Shown one piece after another: positions 33,640 to 41,970 of a stretch of 64,000 nucleotides of DNA. The notes under the pieces were generated by a model. The model was not told the DNA's origin, made no database searches, and saw nothing but the letters and a program-made list of their open reading frames with translations. The position numbers were made by a program, and so were the translations under genes. Source of the stretch: CAZPNX01 sp964588285 (GTDB taxonomy: Bacteria > Edwardsbacteria > AC1 > EtOH8); assembly GCA_964588285.1 (NCBI GenBank), contig CAZPNX010000005.1, forward strand, positions 1 through 64,000, given 5' to 3'. Numbering within the stretch: the first letter of the stretch is position 1; every line of letters begins with the position of its first letter.

Positions 33640-35787
33640 ATGGGCCATCAGGATCACCATCGGGAAAAATACCGAGAGCGCCGAGTATCCCAATACTATG
33701 GTGAGAACACCTTCAGCTTTGCACTAATGCGGGAGAAGTTGCCGAAGCCGGTCTACGCCCAGCTGGAGCAGGCCATGGCCGAGTACCATGGCCTGCCGGC
33801 CGAGGCGGCCGAGGCGGTGGCTGCGGCCATCAGGGACTGGGCCCTGGCCAAGGGGGCCTCGGCCTACACCCACTGGTTCCAGCCTTTGACCGGGCTGACG
33901 GCCGAGAAGCACGACTCCTTCATCGTGCCGGACGGATCGGGCGGAGCGTTGGAGAATTTTTCCGGGGCCATCTTGGTCAAGAGCGAGCCGGACGCCTCCA
34001 GCTTTCCCCACGGCGGGATGCGCAGCACCTTCGAGGCCCGGGGATACGCGGCCTGGGACCCGTCATCGCCGGCATTCATCCTGGACGGCCCCTGCGGCCG
34101 CACCCTGTATCTTCCATCGGTCTTTGTCTCCTACGACGGGCAGGTGCTGGATAAGAAGGCGCCGCTCATTAAATCGATCAGGGCCTTGAGCCAGCAATGC
34201 TCCCGGCTGTTGGGCCTCCTGGGTCACGGAACGGACTGGGTCCGCCCCACGGTGGGGCCCGAGCAGGAATACTTTCTAGTCGATTGGGAGCATTTTCAGG
34301 CCCGTCCGGACCTACGGATCTTGGGCTACACCATTTTCGGCGAGAAGTCGCCCAAGGGCCAGCAGTTCGGCGACCACTATTTCGGGGCCATCCGGGACCG
34401 GGTGCTGGGTTTCATGCAGGAGCTGGAGATCGAGCTTTTCCGTCTGGGTGTGCCGGCCAAGACGCGCCACAACGAGGTGGCTCCGAACCAATTCGAGCTG
34501 GCTTGCTACCACGAGCCGGCCAACCTGGCTGCCGACCACAACCAGCTGGTGATGGAGCTGCTCCGCCGGGTGGCCCGAAGGCACCGCCTGGCCGCGCTGC
34601 TTCATGAAAAACCGTTCAGCCTGGTGAACGGCAGCGGCAAGCACAACAACTGGTCGCTGCAGGACTCGGCCGGCAACAATCTGCTGGACCCGGGGTCGTC
34701 CCGGAAGGAAAACATTCGATTTCTCTGCTTAGTGGTCGCCCTGTTGGACGGAATCAGGGAATACGGCGATGTTTTGCGAGCCATCATTGCCGATCCGGGC
34801 AACGACCTCAGGCTGGGAAGCCATGAGGCCCCGCCGGCAGTGATGTCCGTTTTCTTGGGGGATCAGATATCCCAAGTCTTAAGCCGGTTGGAGCAGGGCA
34901 GCCTGGGCGCCCTGGGCAGCCCGAGCACCTTCAGCACCGGGGTTCCTTTCATCCCCCATTTTCCCAAGGACGCCACCGACCGCAACCGGACCTCGCCCAT
35001 CGCCTTCACCGGGAACAAGTTCGAGTTCAGGGCCATCGGCTCCTCGGCCTCCATCGCCATGCCCAACACCGTCATCAACACCATCATGGCCGAAGGCGTC
35101 CGGCGGCTGTCGGAACTGGTCGAGGCCAAGCTGGCCGGCGGGGCCGGATTAGAGCAGGCGGCCCTTGAGGCCATCAGGGAGACTTATGCCAGGGCTAAGG
35201 CGGCCCATTACGAAGGGGACAATTATTCCCGGGAATGGCTGGCCGAGGCCGAATCCCGGGGGCTGGCCATCGCCCGGGACACGCCGGAAGCCCTGGAATT
35301 TTTGGAGCGCGCCAAGAACGTGGAACTGTTCGCCAGGCATGGGGTGATGACCGCCGGAGAGCTGGAGGCCAGGCACCGGGTGAAGCGGGACGTCTACGTC
35401 AAGACAGTTGAGCTGGAGCTGCGCACCGCCCGCAATATGCTGCGGACGCTGTTCCTGCCGGCCGGATTCCACTACCAGGCGGAGCTGGCCGAGTCGATCC
35501 GGGCGGCCGAATCCGGCTTCCAACCGGGGACTGTGCTCAAGGGTCAGCGTGAATACCTGAAGAAGGTCAGCCTGAGAATGGAGGACATCATCAGGCAGCT
35601 GGCCGAGCTCGACTCCCAGAACGAGGAACTGAAGCACATGGACCCGGTCCAGGCGGCCGGCTTCTGCGCCCGTTCGGTCAGGCCCTCTCTTCACGCCGTT
35701 AGGGAGGTGGTGGACGACCTGGAGGAACGAGTGGATGCCGGTCTGTGGCCGATACCCAGGTACTGGCAGATGCTGAGCGGGCTGTGA
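33640..35787 (+). CDS. glnN: Glutamine synthetase type III
   Basis: 715 residues from ATG 33640, which has GGAGA eight bases upstream. Type III features: an extra N-terminal region (SQYYGENTFSFALMREKLPKPVYAQL), THWFQPLTGLTAEKHDSF, RSTFEARGYAAWDPSSPAFI, the metal site PTVGPEQEYFLVD, GDHYFGAI, NEVAPNQFELA, NGSGKHNNWS and KDATDRNRTSPIAFTGNKFEFRAIGSS, then the long type III helical C terminus. It joins ammonia to glutamate with ATP as a dodecamer. GSIII is typical of Bacteroidetes, cyanobacteria and other lineages. The V4R-like gene directly upstream is probably in the same transcript. Confidence 0.95.
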   Translation: MGHQDHHREKYRERRVSQYYGENTFSFALMREKLPKPVYAQLEQAMAEYHGLPAEAAEAVAAAIRDWALAKGASAYTHWFQPLTGLTAEKHDSFIVPDGSGGALENFSGAILVKSEPDASSFPHGGMRSTFEARGYAAWDPSSPAFILDGPCGRTLYLPSVFVSYDGQVLDKKAPLIKSIRALSQQCSRLLGLLGHGTDWVRPTVGPEQEYFLVDWEHFQARPDLRILGYTIFGEKSPKGQQFGDHYFGAIRDRVLGFMQELEIELFRLGVPAKTRHNEVAPNQFELACYHEPANLAADHNQLVMELLRRVARRHRLAALLHEKPFSLVNGSGKHNNWSLQDSAGNNLLDPGSSRKENIRFLCLVVALLDGIREYGDVLRAIIADPGNDLRLGSHEAPPAVMSVFLGDQISQVLSRLEQGSLGALGSPSTFSTGVPFIPHFPKDATDRNRTSPIAFTGNKFEFRAIGSSASIAMPNTVINTIMAEGVRRLSELVEAKLAGGAGLEQAALEAIRETYARAKAAHYEGDNYSREWLAEAESRGLAIARDTPEALEFLERAKNVELFARHGVMTAGELEARHRVKRDVYVKTVELELRTARNMLRTLFLPAGFHYQAELAESIRAAESGFQPGTVLKGQREYLKKVSLRMEDIIRQLAELDSQNEELKHMDPVQAAGFCARSVRPSLHAVREVVDDLEERVDAGLWPIPRYWQMLSGL

Positions 35788-35795
35788 AATAATTC

Positions 35796-35824
35796 TTGAC
35801 AAAAATCCTGTTTTTGTATATAAT
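35796..35824 (+). promoter_or_regulatory. Perfect consensus sigma70 promoter
   Basis: TTGACA (35796-35801), 17 bp, TATAAT (35819-35824): an exact match to the vegetative consensus with ideal spacing. It starts nine bases after the glutamine synthetase stop. Transcription should begin near 35831 and enter the leader described next. Confidence 0.85.
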
Positions 35825-35874
35825 GCACAAAACAGCAAGATAACCTTTTTAAGCCTAAAGGGCGGAAAACAAAG

Positions 35875-35928
35875 ATGGTCAAGCTTTTAAAAAATCAGCT
35901 CGATTCCGATAGGAAAAATGCGCCCTAA
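35875..35928 (+). CDS. Possible 17-residue leader peptide
   Basis: ATG at 35875 opens a short frame encoding MVKLLKNQLDSDRKNAP and a TAA at 35926-35928, lying wholly within the candidate leader RNA. GGCGGA is ~10 nt upstream, rather far for a ribosome site. No run of a single amino acid suggests classical amino-acid attenuation. The frame could arise by chance. Confidence 0.2.
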   Translation: MVKLLKNQLDSDRKNAP

Positions 35929-35962
35929 GGCCTATGTTCTTAAGTTATTGAAATATAAGCAA

Positions 35963-35998
35963 AGAGGCCACGGGCGCAACCTGTGGCCTCTAAGTTTT
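35963..35998 (+). terminator. First leader terminator
   Basis: A 12-bp stem (35963-35974 with 35980-35991, one G-T pair) around CGCAA, then AAGTTTT. Strong intrinsic terminator upstream of the GNAT gene. Confidence 0.75.
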
Positions 35999-36012
35999 GT
36001 AAAAAAATTAAC

Positions 36013-36047
36013 GCCACAGGAAAAATTGAACCTGTGGCTTTTCTCTT
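36013..36047 (+). terminator. Second leader terminator
   Basis: An 8-bp stem GCCACAGG/CCTGTGGC (36013-36020 with 36031-36038) with a 10-nt A-rich loop, then TTTTCTCTTT. It repeats AACCTGTGGC of the first terminator (36029-36038). It ends 20 nt before the GNAT start codon. Confidence 0.75.
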
Positions 36048-36066
36048 TATTGATGAAAGGAAACTA

Positions 36067-39000
36067 ATGATTGAATATGTAATCAGAGATTATCGCTCAG
36101 CCGACAATCAGGGCCTGGCCGACATGTGGAACCAAAGCCAATCGGCCTGGCCCACCGGCTTTGGCGGCAACGTGGACTTTACCGCCCAGAGGGTGGCCGA
36201 GGACATGAAAAAGCAGCAAGCCCTGTTCTACTTAGTGGCCGAACAGACGGGCAAGATCATCGGTTATTGCTGGGTTTCTTCCTATCCCAAGGAGCCCGAC
36301 GCCTGTTACGTGGCCCTGCTCAACGCACATCCCGATTATCACGGGCAGGGAGTGGGCAAGGGCCTGCTTTTAGAGAGCATCAGACGGGCGGTCAAGCTGG
36401 GTTATTACCGGGTCGACCTGCACACCTGGCCATCGAACGCCAAAGCGGTGCCATTGTACAAGAAGACCGGATTCTTCTGGCTGCCCGAGACCCAAGTCCA
36501 CATGCAGAATTACATCCCGGCGGTGCTGGCCCATCCCTTGTGTCGTGATTTTTTTGCCAGGCATGATTGGTATCGGACCTTTGTCAGAAAACTGGACCAG
36601 GAGCCGGACGAGGTCAAGATCGGTGAAAGGCGGGTATTCCCCTATCGGTTCCAGGCCGGAAATGAATACGTCGAGGTAACCTTCGACATGGAGTCGCGCC
36701 GGGCCTACGCGGTGGAAACGGATAAAGTAAAAGTCAGAATAGTATTGGATGATCCCGAGGTTATGGTTGGAATGAAGCAAAGGGTCGAGATAAAATGCAG
36801 CTCACCGGAGAACGACAAAGTCAAAGTAGCCTGGCTAAGGACGAAGAACAGAAAGATAAGTTTAAAACCGGCCGGCAAGTCGGCCGAGCTTACGGTTGAT
36901 CCCGAAGTGGAGACGCCGGAGGAACAGATGCCGGCCCTTTCAGTTGGAGCCAGGGTGGCCCTAGGGAGCCTCTGCTTCAAGCTGGAGGCGGGAATAAGGC
37001 CGAAACAGCCGGTGGAGCTGGGATGGGAGCCCAAGTATCCCGATTTCTCCATTAAAGAAAGGGCGCGGCTGTGGCTGACCATGCTCAACAATACCGGCCG
37101 GAGGGCCAGGGTTTCTCTGAACCTCAAGCATCGGAATAGTGTCCAAGCCAGGTTAGCCAATATCGCCGGGATAGCGGAAAAGGAAGGAAAAACCGGCTGT
37201 CTGCTAGAGGTTGCCAAATGGGGCAAGGGAGTGGACGAAATGCTGGTCAAGTTAAATGCCAGGTTCGGCCGAAGAATGCTATCCAGTAAAAGTTATCGGG
37301 TGCCTCTGTTCAATATCGGGCATGGTCAGAGGCCGGCCTTATGGCAAGATGAACGAAAGGCAATATGGGAAACGCCATGCTTTAGGGCCGAAGTTATCCG
37401 CCGCGGCGGAGAAATAGATCTGACGGAAAAGCACACCGGCCTTTACATTGCCAGCGTCAACTCGTCGCTGGGACCTCCATTTTGGCCCAATGAGTTTGAC
37501 AACATAAAGTTCAAGGCCAGAAAAAACGGCGAAAGCCTGGTAGTTTGGGCCGAAAGCCAGCAGGTGCCCGGCCTGCGTTTTGAAAAGATTATGTCTATAA
37601 CCCAAGAACATTCCCTCGAATTAAGGCATCGAGTGTTCAACGGTTCTAAAGGCAAAGGCAATTATCGGGTCAGTTTATCGGTCTGGGACGGAGCCAAAAC
37701 TCCGCGGGCCCGCAAGGTCATTCCGCTGGTGCAGGGGTTCGTCGGGATATCGGGGCCGAACCCGTTCGGCGGCCTCAGCCACGAGCTGCCGCATAAGCCC
37801 GAAGATTATAAGGAGAGCTGGTGGGCCAACGAAGACGGGGGCGCGGTGACGGGAGTGGCGTGGCAGAAGGCGGCAAAGATCGATTACCCCAGTTTGGAGC
37901 TTGACTTGGGGCGCATCAAGCCCGGCGCCTCGGCCGAAACGCCGCCGGTATATTTTTTATTCGGCCCCGGGGATCATGTTTTGGTTCGCCGCTGGTACCT
38001 GCAGTATATCAAGGGACAGAGTCCCGAGGACTACCGGAAGTGCCATGTCATTCCCAGGATATCGGCTGATTTCGAGCCGCCGGTGCTGTTCCTGACTTCG
38101 GGCGAGAGGCAGCGGACGATATTTGCGGCACGCAATCTAAGCAATCAGGACATGCCGGCCGATCTGTCAGTCCGTCTGCCCGACGGGCAAGAACACAGAG
38201 CGTCTTGTCCATCGGTTAAGCTAGGACATGATTGCCGAAAGGACATAGAGCTCGAATGGACCAAAACGGAACCCGCCACCGGCACTATCACCGGGATCAT
38301 CGGCCTTCAGCCGATCGAAAAGAAGTTCGGGATTATTTCTGTGGGCAACAGAGCAGAACCAGTAAAGGTGGAAAAAACCGAGGAGCAGGGTTTGGAGGTC
38401 TGGATTATGGACAACGGACTCTGCCGCTTCAAGGCCTCGCCCCATTTCCTGGGCAGCCTCTTCAGTTGGACATTCGGGGGCAGGGAGCAACTGCTGTCCT
38501 CGTTTCCGAAGCCGGGCAACTTTTCATGGGAAAGACCCTGGTACGGCGGGATAGCGCCGGTCCTCCATCCGGCCAACAGCTGGGGGAGGAACCTGCTGGT
38601 CAAGGAGAGGTTCTCGGCCGGCCAGGCGCAGGTTAAAGGCAAGACAGGGTTCGTTTGGCGTGGAGTTAAAATGTCGTGCCGACCGGCCGATAGGAAGGCC
38701 AAGGGGCTGCTGATCGGAATCAGCTACCTGACCCTGCCGCGCTGTCCGGTGGCGGCTATCGTCACCACCTGCCGGAATACCACGGCCGGATGCATGCATT
38801 TTGGTTACGAGGCGGTGGGTTTTGTCTCTCCCGGCGGCGAATACAGAGGTACCAGGCTTGGTTGGTACCAATGCGGACAGGAGCGAAGATATCTGCGGGG
38901 AGACAAGGGCGCCTGGGCCGAGTCCGAGCGCTGGGGGGCGGCGGAGAACCCGGCGACCGGGGAAACGATCGTCATGGCCATACCCCAAGACCAAAGCGCC

Positions 39001-39174
39001 CAGGCTGTTCTCCTGATGGACTACGGCCACGACGGGGGGCATCTGGGACAGGCCATGGATATCAAGCTCAGACCGGGCGAGGTAAAAAGTTTTTTTGCTT
39101 TCTGGGGGGTGGCCGGCAGTAACGATAAGTCCACGGCTTTCTGCCATCTGGCCGAGCTAAAAGAATTGCCGTAG
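36067..39174 (+). CDS. GNAT acetyltransferase fused to a very large beta-rich region
   Basis: 1035 residues from ATG 36067 (AAAGGA ribosome site; an upstream GTG at 35983 lies in the terminator). Residues 1-~155 are a GNAT domain: YVIRDYRSADNQGLADMW, FYLVAEQTGKIIGYCWVSSYP and the acetyl-CoA loop YHGQGVGKGLL with Gln94-G-V-G97-K-G99. The remaining ~880 residues have no signal peptide and look like successive beta-sandwich domains, with stretches such as ALWQDERKAIWETPCFRAEV, ELRHRVFNGSKGKGNYRVSLSVWDGA and SWTFGGREQLLSSFPKPGNFSWERPWYGGIAPVLHPANSWG that recall sugar-binding or mutarotase-like folds. I do not recognise the family firmly. The substrate is unknown. It is followed after 9 nt by a deacetylase gene. 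Confidence 0.75.
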   Translation: MIEYVIRDYRSADNQGLADMWNQSQSAWPTGFGGNVDFTAQRVAEDMKKQQALFYLVAEQTGKIIGYCWVSSYPKEPDACYVALLNAHPDYHGQGVGKGLLLESIRRAVKLGYYRVDLHTWPSNAKAVPLYKKTGFFWLPETQVHMQNYIPAVLAHPLCRDFFARHDWYRTFVRKLDQEPDEVKIGERRVFPYRFQAGNEYVEVTFDMESRRAYAVETDKVKVRIVLDDPEVMVGMKQRVEIKCSSPENDKVKVAWLRTKNRKISLKPAGKSAELTVDPEVETPEEQMPALSVGARVALGSLCFKLEAGIRPKQPVELGWEPKYPDFSIKERARLWLTMLNNTGRRARVSLNLKHRNSVQARLANIAGIAEKEGKTGCLLEVAKWGKGVDEMLVKLNARFGRRMLSSKSYRVPLFNIGHGQRPALWQDERKAIWETPCFRAEVIRRGGEIDLTEKHTGLYIASVNSSLGPPFWPNEFDNIKFKARKNGESLVVWAESQQVPGLRFEKIMSITQEHSLELRHRVFNGSKGKGNYRVSLSVWDGAKTPRARKVIPLVQGFVGISGPNPFGGLSHELPHKPEDYKESWWANEDGGAVTGVAWQKAAKIDYPSLELDLGRIKPGASAETPPVYFLFGPGDHVLVRRWYLQYIKGQSPEDYRKCHVIPRISADFEPPVLFLTSGERQRTIFAARNLSNQDMPADLSVRLPDGQEHRASCPSVKLGHDCRKDIELEWTKTEPATGTITGIIGLQPIEKKFGIISVGNRAEPVKVEKTEEQGLEVWIMDNGLCRFKASPHFLGSLFSWTFGGREQLLSSFPKPGNFSWERPWYGGIAPVLHPANSWGRNLLVKERFSAGQAQVKGKTGFVWRGVKMSCRPADRKAKGLLIGISYLTLPRCPVAAIVTTCRNTTAGCMHFGYEAVGFVSPGGEYRGTRLGWYQCGQERRYLRGDKGAWAESERWGAAENPATGETIVMAIPQDQSAQAVLLMDYGHDGGHLGQAMDIKLRPGEVKSFFAFWGVAGSNDKSTAFCHLAELKELP

Positions 39175-39183
39175 GAGCCAGCC

Positions 39184-40149
39184 ATGATCAAAATCTTCTA
39201 TCCCAAACAGCATGTTCTTCATGCCCCCAGCGACGACTACGAGGATGGGTCCTGGTATCCCTATGTGGAAGTGCCGGAAAGGATCGAGGCCTGTCTGGCG
39301 GTGCTGGAAACGGTGGAAGGAGTCAAGCTGGCTGAGTCCGGACCTGCTCCTAGAAGCAGCCTGTTGGAAATCCATGACCCTATTCTGGTCGAAGGGCTGG
39401 AGGAGATATCAAAAGGACTTAAAAAGGGCGAGATTCACCAGCCGATGCCGTTCCGGGAAAAGATTTTTATGGACCTTTCGGCTCCGGTGACGGCCGGCAC
39501 TTTTCTGGCGGCCCGTTCCGCGGCCGGCTGCGCCCAGGAGGCGGCCAGAGAAGTGTTAAATGGAGACAAACTTTCTATCGCTCTCTGCCGGCCTCCGGGC
39601 CACCACGCTGGCAGGGCGTTCTGCGGGGGATATTGCTATTTCAACAACGCAGCATTGGCGGCCCAGAAACTGCTGGCCATGGGGCGGGTGGGGATAATAG
39701 ATTTGGACTACCATCACGGCCACGGTACCCAGGACATCTTCTATGGCCGTTCCGATGTGGCTTATGTCTCATTGCACGCCGATCCGGCCGTCGAGTACCC
39801 CTATCGTTGGGGCTATGTCCATGAGAGGGGCGAGGGCCAGGGTGAGGGATGTAACCTCAATCTGCCGCTGGCGCCGGATTGCGGGGAGGTAGCCTATCTG
39901 AAGGCATTGGATCAGGCTATTATGTTTCTCAGCCAGAGTCAGGCGGTGGCTTTAGTGGTGTCGGTCGGTTTCGATACCCATAAGCTGGATCCCTATGCAG
40001 GGTTTGGCTTGGATGAGAACAGCTATCAAGCCATAGGTGAAAGGATAAGCACCCTGGGTCTGCCGACATTGCTTGTCTTCGAGGGGGGCTACAACCTTTC
40101 GGTGCTGGGGAGTTCCTGGAACAGTTTTATTGAAAGCCTCCGGCGGTGA
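39184..40149 (+). CDS. Histone deacetylase-family amidohydrolase (acetylpolyamine/acetoin-utilisation type)
   Basis: 321 residues. The arginase-fold deacetylase motifs are intact: RPPGHHA with the paired catalytic histidines, GYCYFNNAALAAQ, the zinc ligands Asp and His of IDLDYHHGHGTQDIFY, the third ligand Asp in VSVGFDTHKLDP, and the active-site tyrosine in FEGGYN. Bacterial members remove acetyl groups from polyamines, small amides or, less often, proteins. The N-terminal part (EVPERIEACLAVLE) fits the acetylpolyamine amidohydrolase group. Its GAGCC ribosome site falls in the nine bases after the GNAT fusion, so the two are co-transcribed as an opposing acetylate/deacetylate pair. Confidence 0.9.
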   Translation: MIKIFYPKQHVLHAPSDDYEDGSWYPYVEVPERIEACLAVLETVEGVKLAESGPAPRSSLLEIHDPILVEGLEEISKGLKKGEIHQPMPFREKIFMDLSAPVTAGTFLAARSAAGCAQEAAREVLNGDKLSIALCRPPGHHAGRAFCGGYCYFNNAALAAQKLLAMGRVGIIDLDYHHGHGTQDIFYGRSDVAYVSLHADPAVEYPYRWGYVHERGEGQGEGCNLNLPLAPDCGEVAYLKALDQAIMFLSQSQAVALVVSVGFDTHKLDPYAGFGLDENSYQAIGERISTLGLPTLLVFEGGYNLSVLGSSWNSFIESLRR

Positions 40150-40174
40150 CTCCCATTGAGATATCGGATTAAAT

Positions 40175-41962
40175 ATGTGGCATGACGAATCCATAGAAGA
40201 CCTGCCGGTGGGCAGGCTGTACGACCGACAGATGTTGAAACGGCTGGTTCCGATGCTGAAGCCGTTCCGGCTGCGCATCGCCTGGGCCGGGCTGGTGCTG
40301 CTGGCCTCGTCCGGTCTGGGTCTGCTGCCGCCGCTTTTGGTGCGCCGGGCCATAGATATCGACATAGGGACCGGGAATTTTTCCGGCCTGGCGGCCACGG
40401 CCGGCGCTTACATCCTGCTGCAGATGGCCATTTTCGGAATAAACTACCTGATGGCGGTGGCCCTGGAGGGACTGGGGGTGCGCATGGTTTCGGCCCTCAA
40501 GGAGCGGCTTTTCGGCCACATGATGGGGTTGGACGTTTCGTTTTACGACCTCCATCCGGTGGGGAAGCTGATCGCCAGGGTGGAGAGCGACACCGAGGCC
40601 ATCAGGAGGCTTTTCACCACCACCATGTTCACCCTGCTGGGAGCGGTGGTAAGCCTGATCGGCATGGTGGCCGTCATGGCAACGGTGAGCTTCAAGCTGT
40701 TCCTGGCCGTATCGCTTCTGATCCCGCCCATTGTCCTGCTGACCGTGCTTTTCCAGCGCATAGTGCGGCCGATGTTCGCCGTGGTCCGACGGAAGTATGC
40801 CGAGATCGTGGGCTTTTTGACCGAGATGATCCAGGGGATGCGGGTGGTCCAAGCCTTCTCCCGGGAGCCGGCGGTGGCCCAGGCCATGGCCGGTCTCAAC
40901 CGCTCCTATCTCAAGACCCTGATCCCGGCCGAGATACTGGACATGGGGTTCTTCTCCCTGGTGGGGCTGTTTGAGATACTGGGCTTGGCCATCATCCTAT
41001 TCCTCGGCGGAGGGATGGTGGCCAGGGGTCTGTTGACCATCGGCTCCTTGGTGCTTTTCCTGGGATACCTGCGACAGTTCTTCATGCCGGTCTACGCCTT
41101 CTCGGAGCAGGTGGGCATAATGCTGAGGGCCTTCGCCGCGGCCGAACGGGTTTTTCAGATATTGGACATAGAGCCTTCGGTGACTTCCCCCCGGACCGGG
41201 TCCGGCCAGGCGACTTTCTCCGATAGGATCGAGTTCAGCCATGTTTATTTTTCCTACGGGGACAGATCGGGCCAGCAGGAACCGGACTGGGTGCTCAAGG
41301 ATGTGTCCTTCACCGTCAAACGGGGCGAGCGGGTGGCCCTGGTCGGAGCCACCGGCGGCGGCAAGACCTCGATCGTCAACCTGCTGCTGCGCTTCTATGA
41401 TCCCCAGCAAGGTGTCATCGCCATTGATGGAAAGGATATTCGAGAGGTTTCGCTTACCGATTTGAGGGAAAAGTTCGGCCTCGTGCTTCAGGATGTCTAT
41501 CTTTTTCCGGGAACCATCCGCGAGAACCTGACTCTGGGCGCCGGCATGGCAGACAACAGGCTGCTGAAGGCCATCGAACTGCTGGGACTGAAGCGGCTTT
41601 TAAGGCGGTTTCCCCAAGGGCTGGATTCCGAACTGGCCGAACGCGGGGCCAATCTGTCCCAGGGGGAGAGACAGCTGCTGTCTTTTGCCCGGGCTCTGGC
41701 CTTCGATCCGGAGATCCTGATACTGGATGAAGCCACCTCTTCGGTGGACCCCCTTTCGGAGCGCCTGATCCAGTCCGGCATCAAAAGGCTGCTGGCCGGC
41801 CGGACGGCCATCATCATCGCCCACCGGCTGTCTACCATTATGGACGCCGACCGCATCCTGGTGGTCTACAAGGGCCGGATTGCGGAACAAGGCACCCATG
41901 GGGATCTGATGGAGAAGAACGGATATTATGCCAAACTCTATCGGATTCAGTTCGCCGCCTAA
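40175..41962 (+). CDS. ABC exporter half-transporter (consensus-site subunit)
   Basis: 595 residues: a six-helix exporter domain (to ~320) and an ATPase domain with Walker A VGATGGGKTS, a Q-loop, signature LSQGE, Walker B ILILDEATSSVD with the catalytic Glu present, and the H-loop IIAHRLSTI. It pairs with the next gene, 8 nt downstream, whose ATPase site is degenerate; the two would form a heterodimer like TM287/288 or LmrCD. Substrates of such pumps range from drugs to lipids and peptides and cannot be predicted here. It begins 25 nt after the deacetylase gene on the same strand, with no terminator between. Confidence 0.92.
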   Translation: MWHDESIEDLPVGRLYDRQMLKRLVPMLKPFRLRIAWAGLVLLASSGLGLLPPLLVRRAIDIDIGTGNFSGLAATAGAYILLQMAIFGINYLMAVALEGLGVRMVSALKERLFGHMMGLDVSFYDLHPVGKLIARVESDTEAIRRLFTTTMFTLLGAVVSLIGMVAVMATVSFKLFLAVSLLIPPIVLLTVLFQRIVRPMFAVVRRKYAEIVGFLTEMIQGMRVVQAFSREPAVAQAMAGLNRSYLKTLIPAEILDMGFFSLVGLFEILGLAIILFLGGGMVARGLLTIGSLVLFLGYLRQFFMPVYAFSEQVGIMLRAFAAAERVFQILDIEPSVTSPRTGSGQATFSDRIEFSHVYFSYGDRSGQQEPDWVLKDVSFTVKRGERVALVGATGGGKTSIVNLLLRFYDPQQGVIAIDGKDIREVSLTDLREKFGLVLQDVYLFPGTIRENLTLGAGMADNRLLKAIELLGLKRLLRRFPQGLDSELAERGANLSQGERQLLSFARALAFDPEILILDEATSSVDPLSERLIQSGIKRLLAGRTAIIIAHRLSTIMDADRILVVYKGRIAEQGTHGDLMEKNGYYAKLYRIQFAA

Positions 41963-41970
41963 ATAATGCA

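Larger units (their letters stand above)
35831..36047 (+). ncRNA. Candidate structured leader / small RNA with tandem terminators
   Basis: Between the consensus promoter and the next gene lie ~240 nt. GGGCG (35860-35864) can pair with CGCCC (35921-35925), extended across a small internal loop by GCCT/AGGC. Two intrinsic terminators follow (35963-35998 and 36013-36047). The 3' arm of the first (CCTGTGGC, 35980-35987) is perfectly complementary to the 5' arm of the second (GCCACAGG, 36013-36020), so an alternative hairpin would disrupt both. This is the layout of an attenuator or riboswitch; equally, a 130-170 nt small RNA could simply end here. I recognise no known RNA family. Confidence 0.55.

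Noticed and set aside
35983..36066. GTG 35983 as the start of the GNAT fusion
   Set aside because: It would translate the two terminator hairpins; ATG 36067 has a good ribosome site and starts the GNAT fold directly.
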